Source of the DNA: Distichodus sexfasciatus
Lineage: Eukaryota; Chordata; Actinopteri; Characiformes; Distichodontidae
DNA: 64,000 nucleotides
Direction of reading: 5' to 3'
Assembly: GCA_032718565.1 (NCBI GenBank)
Contig: JAVGVS010000019.1
Coordinates: forward strand, 124,001 to 188,000
The notes under the pieces were generated by a model. It saw nothing but the letters and a program-made list of their open reading frames with translations, had not been told where the DNA came from and did not search any database. Position numbers and translations under genes: made by a program. Numbering within the stretch: the stretch's first letter is position 1; each line of letters opens with the position of its first letter. Positions 56,914 through 64,000 of this stretch are shown here, in pieces.

Positions 56914-58122
56914 ACGGTACAATATTATATTGATTCAATAGACAACGATTCAATGTCTGCTCATTTCATGAAGTCTGTTATGATATGTTGTGATATGTGA
57001 TTTGAGTCAACAAAAATATCATGACATTTTCGTTCCTGAGATTAACCAGGCATCTAAATAAAAAAACTATATTCTCTTTTAATAAAAATAGATCTCCTAG
57101 ATCTAAAAAAGATCAAGATAGCTTGCATAGTGAGGGACAGAGGTGGGCAAAGGAGCTAACTTCATTACTTAAGTGAAAGTACAGATATCACTAGTCAAAT
57201 GTTACTCCAATACAAGTGAAAGTTGTACAGTGAAATTTTTACTTAAGTTAAAGTGCTGAAGTACTTGTTGTAAAAAATAGTATTAAAAGTACATCTTTCA
57301 CCACATTGTTGCATTATTGCCACAACACTTATAATACCTAATGCCTCTGACTAGCTTGTAGAACCTGTAGAATATGCAATTGGTAGAATATTACAGAAAG
57401 AAACACAACCTGAACTGACAAAGAAAACCAGTCATTAGTTTATTTTATTAATTGATTGTAAGACCACATACCCCCACAAAACAGCAGGGTAGTGTTCTGA
57501 CCCAGCTCTGGCAGTGTGTGCACAATATATGTGTATGTTAATCAGGAGGACAGTGCAATAGTTGTAAATGCAGCTCAGAACATAACATCAACATTCCAAC
57601 CTGCTTAAAACCCAGCTCTACACCTCTAGCTTCATGACTGTCCAACAGCAACAATGTTCTAATCAAGACAGAAAACAGCAGAACTGTCTGAGCTTGGTTT
57701 TATAGTTCCAGTCTACAGACGTGATGTAACCCTACTGATTACCGATAGACTGTCACCTGCCAAACAACCAATCACATTGTAGAAAAGGGAGAATAACATC
57801 CACTTTATCCACAGATTTGAAAGTAACAAGTAACAAGAACCTTGATAGAAATGTAGTGCAGTATAAAGTACGGTATTTGTCTTTAAAATGTAGTGAAGTG
57901 AAAGTCGTAAGTTTCCAAATAAAACACTACTCCAGTGAAGTACAGATACTTAAAAACTCTACTTAAGTACAGTACTCAAGTAAATGTACTTAGTTACTGT
58001 CCACCTCTGGTGAGGGACGATACAATATGTATGATCAATGTTTTCATTTTGGATCAATGCTATGGGCTTGTTGATCATTTAATTGATGTATCAATGTAGA
58101 TCGATGTATCATTACATCCCTA
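56914..58122. mobile_element. Older hAT-like element hosting a younger hAT
   Basis: The right end on the minus strand is TAGGGATGTAATGATACATC, then GATCTACATTGATACATCAA, typical of a hAT family. The left part near 56914 (ATCACGGTACAATATTATAT then TGATTCAATAG) has the related ATTGATTCAAT texture, but the exact left terminus is decayed. It is interrupted by the 872-bp hAT at 57138-58009. Confidence 0.5.
57138..58009. mobile_element. hAT element, 872 bp, perfect target duplication
   Basis: GTGAGGGA lies at 57130-57137 and again at 58010-58017. The ends CAGAGGTGGGCAAAGG and (minus strand) CAGAGGTGGACAGTAAC share nine terminal bases. Subterminal DNA repeats AAGTAC, ACTTAAGT and related motifs, probably transposase sites. 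No transposase frame was seen. It lies inside an older hAT-like element. Confidence 0.88.
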
Positions 58123-58152
58123 GTCTTTGGTGTCACTCTTTAATAATATTAT

Positions 58153-58205
58153 AATCATCTACATTACACCATTTATCAGACACTGATCCAGAGCAACTTA
58201 CATTC
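58153..58205 (-). mobile_element. V-SINE core fragment
   Basis: TTTATCAGACACTGATCCAG then AGCAACTTACATT is the reverse complement of the V-SINE core, with changes. Confidence 0.55.
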
Positions 58206-58609
58206 CCTAATGACAGGGGCCGTCTCCTTTGAGCCACATAACTTTATTTAAGGAGGTTTACGGAGTTTACTCAGCGGGCCCAATGGTGAACGTTCTGGCA
58301 GTAGGATGGACAAATCTAAAAAGTCTTGTTCCATAAGTGAGTATCCCACCACTGGGTCACGGCCACAACCACCACCCACAACAGAAATGAATAAGAAAAA
58401 TAATGCAATGGCAGGTTTATAATAAAGAGGAAGATTAATCAGCAAAAATGTCCACAAACACTAGCCACATAATTAGGAATACTTGTTAATTAGCCACTTA
58501 ATTAATAAAATTACTACTCATTTTCCTAGCTGTAGCCTGTAATTACAATGAATATTTAGTATTTATTGTCCTCGAACAAACTGTACAAACCTTGCTGTCA
58601 CATGGCACT
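58206..58609. other. Intergenic DNA
   Basis: Nothing recognised. Confidence 0.4.
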
Positions 58610-58697
58610 GGGCCTCATTCATTTTTTAATTACTCATTTTTGTTCTTAAGAAAGTCAGTCAGTCATTTTCTGAACCGCCAACACACCGCAGGGCGCG

Positions 58698-58728
<31 letters not shown>

Positions 58729-59171
58729 AATCACACTGACACCTAAAGGGGCCAATTTAGAGCCATCAATTAACCTATAGTGCGTGCTTTTGGACTGTGG
58801 GAGGAAACCCATGCAAACACAGGGAGAGCATGCAAACTCCAGACAGAAAGACCCTACACCCAACCAGGGGATGGAACCCAGGACCTTCTCACCGTGAGGC
58901 AGCAGCACTACCTACTGTGCCATTCTTAAGAAAGTTATAGTATAATAATATAAACTGAAAAACTGATGAAACCCCAGCAAGCAAATGTTTTCATCCTAAA
59001 AAGCATGCAATAAAACGTGCCTAAGAGTGCTCTTCATATTTGTAGATTCTGTTCTTACCTAAAAACATGTCTCAAATAAGATAACATTGGTTCATTTCAG
59101 AATCTTGGTGAGAATTGTGTGTGTGTTTTAAGAACAAATTTCTTCTTAAGAACACTTTATAAATGAGGTCC
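58610..59171 (+). mobile_element. CCTCATTCACCAA-type MITE with nested family C repeat
   Basis: The left end is GGGCCTCATTCATTTTT with TTCTTAAGAAA. The right end on the minus strand is GGACCTCATTTATAAAG with TTCTTAAGAAGAAATTTG. The interior at 59042-59090 (AGATTCTGTTCTTACC then TCTCAAATAAG) matches the copy at 60328-61146. It hosts a family C element at 58656-58922. Confidence 0.75.
58656..58922 (-). mobile_element. SINE-like family C with 13-bp target duplication
   Basis: TTCTTAAGAAAGT occurs exactly at 58643-58655 and 58923-58935. This is the long target duplication of LINE-mediated retroposition. On the minus strand the order is a tRNA-like head (GGCACAGTAGGTAGTGCTGC, GGTCCTGGGTTCCATCC), GGTTTCCTCCCACAGTCC, a GT-rich stretch and the tail. 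It includes a (CA)n run on the plus strand at 58697-58722. Confidence 0.88.
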
Positions 59172-60327
59172 TTCGTTGCTGTATTACCACAGCAAGTACT
59201 GCACTTTAACATCTATAGGTATCTTATAATATGCCAAGAGACATCATATTTTTAGATGTTTCTACATGTTTTTGTTACTCTTAGTTTTTTATTTAAGTGC
59301 ATGATGTACATTTGACAGAGTATAGAACTAATTACTGTGCTGTTTATTTTAGGATTATATTTAGTTTCCCAGCTAAATAGAGTGTGATTGAAAGTGTTCT
59401 CCAAAACAGAAGTAAGGCAAATTTGCACTCGTTTTCCTCCAGCCAAGAGACTAAACTGTCCCACATCTTGGAGTGCTCAGGAAAGAGAGTCCTTCACCTT
59501 TGAGAAAAGGTGGCTCTGGTAATTATGAGCGAGAAGTCTATGATGGGGAATGGGATTTTCTCCATTCTTATGGGTTATTATTCCTCTCTGAGGACTCTTC
59601 TGGCTTATTACACCGGTCCTTTTTCCCGGGGACACGAGCACATCATTTGCAAGTTTGGATTTCATCTTGGTTTTAGTGCCCAAGATAAGGATGGAGAAGG
59701 TGGTAAATCAGATGCAAGTGGGCTTGAGGATGTCAGTTTAAAGAGGAACAGGCTCAATATAGGTGGAATTCTGCTTAAAAGCAAAATAGTCTTAAAGCAA
59801 CAAGCTGCCAATTTTAGTCAGTAGTTTTCCCAAATGAAACCATCATAACATATTCAGATTATTTAGAGGAGGATTCAGATGTTCTAGTGTGGCTGGAAAA
59901 ATCGCAGGATTTATATGTTAGTTTTCTAATTCTGTTCTAGATGCTATAAAGCAAAGTTGCATTTCATACAGACATCAATCTAATATACAACGGTACAAAT
60001 CTCACTTCTTTGATAATAAAGTTTAGCATAACATCAAACTAACATCCACTACCTGTTTCAGAGAAAAAACATTATTCAAACCCATGATGAGGGCAGAACA
60101 CAAACGCCATATTTTGCCAATGTCTTTTTGCCTTTATATCTCAGGCCATCTTTGATATTTATTTCAATGGCTCTGTTGCAAGATGAGAATAAGACAAATG
60201 AACTGATGACAGTTTTGGATAAAGGTTAGAGTAGTAAAGCTGCCAGTTAAATATTATTTAGAAGCTGCTGCTGCGTGTTGGGAGTTTGCAATGCAATGTA
60301 AAGTTCACTACAGCTCTTTCTGTACAT
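59172..60327. other. Intergenic DNA with a chance ORF
   Basis: Overlapping plus frames at 59473-59676 and 59510-59824 (67 and 104 codons) lie in unique sequence and carry no domain. No repeat was recognised. Confidence 0.35.
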
Positions 60328-60365
60328 CATTGGGCCTCATTCACCAATATTTCCTAGGTTTTTTC

Positions 60366-60418
60366 TTACATTTACAGCATTTAGAAGACGCCCTTATCCA
60401 GAGTGACTTATCACAGTA
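60366..60418 (-). mobile_element. V-SINE core fragment
   Basis: GCATTTAGAAGACGCCCTTA then TCCAGAGTGACTTA is the reverse complement of the V-SINE core with few changes. Confidence 0.7.
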
Positions 60419-60517
60419 CTTTGTAGTCCACAACTGTTCTTCAATCTGTAAACCTAGACTTAAAATCAACAATTGTCATCAAACCCAAGTTACCGCCAAC
60501 TAATATATTAGTATATG

Positions 60518-60518
<1 letters not shown>

Positions 60519-60583
<65 letters not shown>
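60519..60583. repeat. Long (TA)n microsatellite
   Basis: About 32 uninterrupted TA units, the longest dinucleotide run in the window and probably unstable. Confidence 0.97.
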
Positions 60584-60585
<2 letters not shown>

Positions 60586-60660
60586 CATAGTTATATACTT
60601 TAACAAAAACCATGTTAGAGAAAAGCCAAGTTAGTGCACAGACAAACTGCCAAATTTGTT

Positions 60661-60894
60661 GTGAAAGTGAGTGATTATTTGTCATTGTGAACACACCACA
60701 GCTCCGCACACTGTGCATAACAACAAAATGTGACCTCTGCATTTGACCCATCTGTGGAGCAGTGGGCAGCAGTGTTTGAGGACGGTACCTTGCTTATGAG
60801 TACCTCAGCGGTACCTTTACTGGTGAAGGTTTCGAACCGGCAACCTTCTGATCACAGAACGAGCGTCCAAACAATTATGCTATCAATTACCCCA
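60661..60894 (-). mobile_element. SINE family A
   Basis: Full length in the minus orientation with B box GGTTCGAAACC. It lies inside the CCTCATTCACCAA-type MITE. Confidence 0.87.
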
Positions 60895-61146
60895 ATGTTA
60901 AAACAATTAAATATAATATTATACAACTGTAGAATCAAAGAAAACCCAATAATCTAACATTTTGCACACACTTGCATTCAATAAATTTGCGTAAGAGAAT
61001 ATTCTCTTCACCCTTTTTAGATTCTGTTCTTACCAATGAGCAAATCTCAAATAAGAAAACACTGGTGAATGTCAGCACCTTTTCTTGGAAACTGGGCTTT
61101 AAGAACAAATTTCTTCTTAAGAACGGTTGGTGAATGAGGTCCAATG

Positions 61147-62024
61147 TTCTTGAAGCTCCTCTGACCTTCATGTAGCCTATAATGTGCTGAGGAAACTGTT
61201 CATTATGTGTTTCCTAGAAGCACTGAAGGAAGACCACACATATTACTTATTGCTCTGTGATCCTGCCTCTATGCGCTCTTGCAAAATGTTCTAGAACTAT
61301 TTTATCATGAAAAAGTTACTGGAGGCAAACCGATACGTTTCCAAATATATAAGCTCACTGAGCTATTATCTCTTTTTCTCGAAATTAATATGGACAGTAC
61401 GAGCTGTAAGCACTGTGCAGCAGCCCATTTCATTGGGCTCTACATCCCGTCTAGCTGTGTGTATATGAATTGTGTGGGTGTGAATAAGTGCAGCTTGACT
61501 CTCGAGGAGAGAAGAGGCTTTGAGGGAAAGATTTATTGATGCTATTTGCATAGGAGATGTCTGTCAGTCAATTTCACAGTCATTCGCCATACCCACTAAA
61601 CTTGGAGGCAAAAACGTAGCCCTTTGATCAAGGAGCGATTTATGCTACTAGGACAGCTGGAGATTGTTGGGGTATGCATAAATATATTCTCAAATATTCA
61701 CACACACATATGCGTGGGAACACAAGCACGCAAACACACACGCACACACACGCACCGAATGTGTTAATGTCATGTTTGCACTGCGTGTCACAGCTTTTGC
61801 TCCAGTGCCAAAATGCCACAACACACAAACGTCTGATTTAAGAGCGGAGGTCAAATGCTGTGCATTTCACTGTCACTAGTAGTTGAGGATAAACTGCTCA
61901 GAAACAGCAGAAGAGAAGTTAACCTCCATTGGAATTTGTGTTTTCATAGTTAGAAATGTGCCATTTACGGACGTGAACTCTACATGTGATCTTTTAGCCG
62001 GGCAAGACAATCATTCTACTGCCA
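61147..62024. other. Intergenic DNA with CA-rich stretch
   Basis: A CA-rich run at about 61697-61755. The segment 61270-61550 is unique with short open frames on both strands. No gene recognised. Confidence 0.4.
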
Positions 62025-62143
62025 ACTTCAACCATTACGCCCCTGAGCAAGAACTTTAACCCTTTAAAGTTGCTCCAGAAGACTGTTTCAGTTATGAAGA
62101 AATGGAAGTCCCTCTGCATAAGACCGTCAGCTAAACATGGCGA
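62025..62143 (+). mobile_element. Degenerate V-SINE
   Basis: CCTGAGCAAGAACTTTAACC then GTTGCTCCAGAAGACTG and AGTCCCTCTGCATAAGACCG then TCAGCTAAA follow V-SINE body and core order with many changes. The tRNA head is unclear. Confidence 0.55.
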
Positions 62144-62581
62144 ATATAATATAAACACACGGCACATAATGATATTTCTGAGAGTAAACGCTTAACAGGT
62201 TTTGCATCAGACCTAATTATAATTATCCATCAATAACACATGAAATTTTGAAAAATGAAAACGACAGTAACATTGTTCCTGAGGTTCCCAGTGACAAATT
62301 CTTCTTCCTGCCACATGTATCTAATGCATTATGACTCAGGCTGTGTAGACGTGTCTGATACAGTTAGCCCACTACACTTAATTTAACGTGTGTAAATGCA
62401 AACGACATGGGCGCATGTGAAGTACTCTGCACCAAACAGGGTTTAGCAAATTGCAAATTAATATCTCATACATATATCTGAACCAGACTTGGAGCGAAAA
62501 GTTCAAAACATCAACATTGCCACCTGGTGCACAATAAAGGTACTGCAGCTCATGATCACAGACAAAGTCAGTTGTTTTAAG
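62144..62581. other. Intergenic DNA
   Basis: Nothing recognised. Confidence 0.4.
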
Positions 62582-62824
62582 TGGAACTGAGCGATTATTT
62601 GTCATTGCGAACACAGCACACAGTGCACCACAATGAAAAGTGACCTCTGCATTTGACCCATCCGTGAAGGAGCAGTGGGCAGCTGATATGGACAGCACCC
62701 GGACAGCAGTGCTTGGGGACGGTACCGTGATTATGAGTACTTCACTGGTACTTTTACGGGTTCAGAACCGACGACCTTCCAATCACAGGGTGAACACACT
62801 AACCGTTACACTACCAACTGCCCC
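62582..62824 (-). mobile_element. SINE family A
   Basis: Nearly full length, ending CTAACCGTTACACTACCAAC then TGCCCC. The B-box region is diverged (GGGTTCAGAACCGACG on the plus strand). Confidence 0.85.
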
Positions 62825-63600
62825 AAACAATTGATCATGGTTGGTCAAGAGGCCTAAGTAATAAAGTCTCTTATCATGGTCACTTCATTCATGATGTCCA
62901 ACAAGGCACAGAATGTAGCTAACATTTATGTCATAAAAACAAGCATAAAAATACATTTTACATAATGAATCAAAAATGGTGGATAAGGTTTTGCTTAAAA
63001 TCAATATTCATATAGTGCTGGTTTCTTTCTGATCTTATAATTTCCTGTTAGGCTTCTAACTGTCAAAGACAACAACTCTCAGCACAAAAAATTAAATTAC
63101 AGATAAAATACATTTCCAGAATATTTAATATTACATTACTCATTATTTTAATGATGGTGTAAATCATGTGTTTTGAATTGATGATTACGGGCAACTTAAG
63201 CCTTAAAACATCATTAAAGTGAAAAATATGCTTTAATTAAATTATAAATTTACTTGTGAATAAATTTTATTTGTGAATAATATATATATATTAAAAAATG
63301 CAAATAGCATCAATTATTATTTATGGATACATATAATTTTGATATATTTTATTATCTTTAATAAAACACTGTTAAAAAAAAAAAAATTGCAATCCTCTGA
63401 TATTTACACCTGCTCCGGGGTCAAAGTAGCACAGCCCTTTTTATACATTTCTCCAACTTGATTAAAGATTATGTAGAGTGTGATAATTGAAAAGACAGTA
63501 GGTGATGTGAAATTAACACAGCTAGACCTCTACGTGCTGCACTTCTGCTTCTCACACCTGCAGGCAAAAAGAACTGTTCCATCGTCTCTCCTTCCCCCAA
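62825..63600. other. Very AT-rich intergenic DNA
   Basis: No gene. An A run at about 63375-63386 and a short (TA)n at 63281-63290. Confidence 0.45.
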
Positions 63601-63629
63601 CTCTCTCTCTCTCTCTTTCTCTCTCTCTG
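63601..63629. repeat. (CT)n microsatellite
   Basis: About 14 units with one TT interruption. Confidence 0.93.
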
Positions 63630-64000
63630 TTATTACGTGTGACTTCATTTGAACCTTGTGACCAGAAAATTGCATTTAAGCAATAGAATGTAAGGAGTGT
63701 AACTGTTCCCACTGCTAATATTTCCAGGTACTGTAAACAGATCTATTGTGTAAGATTCCATATTTTTTCCTTTTTTCTTTTGCCTGAGTCCCCACAACAG
63801 AGAGCAGCAGTAATAAAGCTAATGTAGGAGGTCAAGATGAGTTATAACACTTGGAATATGGTGTAGTGTCTGCATTGACCAGCTCATGAAATGTAAATCT
63901 TTGAAAGGCTTGAATGTAAAGCTTAAAATAAATACATTTAAAGACTGTGTGCATCACATTCATATACCAATGGTTGTTTTTTACTAAGTTTTTCCTAATT
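63630..64000. other. AT-rich intergenic DNA to window end
   Basis: Nothing recognised. Confidence 0.4.

Larger units (their letters stand above)
60328..61146 (+). mobile_element. CCTCATTCACCAA-type MITE, largest copy, with nests
   Basis: The ends CATTGGGCCTCATTCACCAA and (minus strand) CATTGGACCTCATTCACCAA agree at 19 of 20 bases. AAGAACAAATTTCTTCTTAA precedes the right end. The interior contains a V-SINE core fragment, a long (TA)n and a SINE A, so this element grew by later insertions. No transposase was seen and the family is not identified. Confidence 0.8.

Noticed and set aside
60518..60751. Minus-strand protein with Ile-Tyr repeats
   Set aside because: A translation of the (TA)n run joined to SINE A.
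1..64000. CRISPR arrays, bacterial operons, phage or plasmid features
   Set aside because: Microsatellites, SINEs, hAT/Tc1 elements and the lack of long frames show this is vertebrate nuclear DNA.

Overview
This window looks like nuclear DNA from a teleost fish, probably an otophysan such as a characin or catfish. The teleost call rests on the repeat content: tRNA-derived SINEs, V-SINE/DANA-type core sequences, many hAT and other DNA-transposon MITEs, an L2-type LINE remnant and a Tc1 fold-back. The otophysan guess is weaker. The sequence is AT-rich, with many microsatellites. I found no protein-coding gene, rRNA, functional tRNA or CRISPR array that I can support. The longest open frames are about 150 codons, lie in repeats or low-constraint sequence, and show no recognisable domain apart from transposon remnants. 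The window is best read as a gene desert or a very large intron.

Layout. 1-9 kb: an ancient hAT MITE (1491-1928), two copies of SINE family A, and a decayed hAT element ending at 9019. 10-16.7 kb: a moderately CG-containing candidate conserved block (about 10.5-10.9 kb), an odd element built from TGGCAA/TTGCCA motifs (11655-12004), polypyrimidine tracts, an ATGCAT-rich minisatellite with a near-perfect hairpin, and a 527-bp Tc1 fold-back inserted into it. 16.7-29 kb: long non-repetitive stretches that look like conserved non-coding elements, a TATA-bearing promoter-like block at 18.42-18.57 kb, a 395-bp hAT MITE with a perfect 8-bp target duplication (20656-21050), and several smaller MITEs. 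29-42.6 kb: SINEs A and V, an L2-like reverse-transcriptase C-terminal remnant (31432-31860), a composite MITE nest (32003-33079), a head-to-head SINE pair (34547-35125), an isolated CpG-rich island (35585-35945), a SINE split by a 514-bp insertion of unknown type (37117-37630), and a 354-bp-period segmental duplication (40.9-41.4 kb). 42.6-52.7 kb: sparse repeats, TAATTA-rich candidate enhancers, and a SINE-in-SINE nest at 48.9-49.4 kb. 52.7-61.2 kb: the densest transposon region. It holds a TTAA-targeting MITE inside a SINE-like repeat, hAT elements with perfect 8-bp duplications (one nested in an older hAT), and two copies of a MITE family with CCTCATTCACCAA termini that themselves carry nested SINEs. 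61.2-64 kb: AT-rich DNA with one V-SINE and one SINE A.

Thirteen copies of SINE family A are present, ten of them in the minus orientation. Several insertions give a relative age order: the host repeat is older than the element inside it. No gene network can be described. The functional candidates are regulatory (conserved-looking blocks, the CpG island and the TATA block), and they need cross-species alignment or transcription data.
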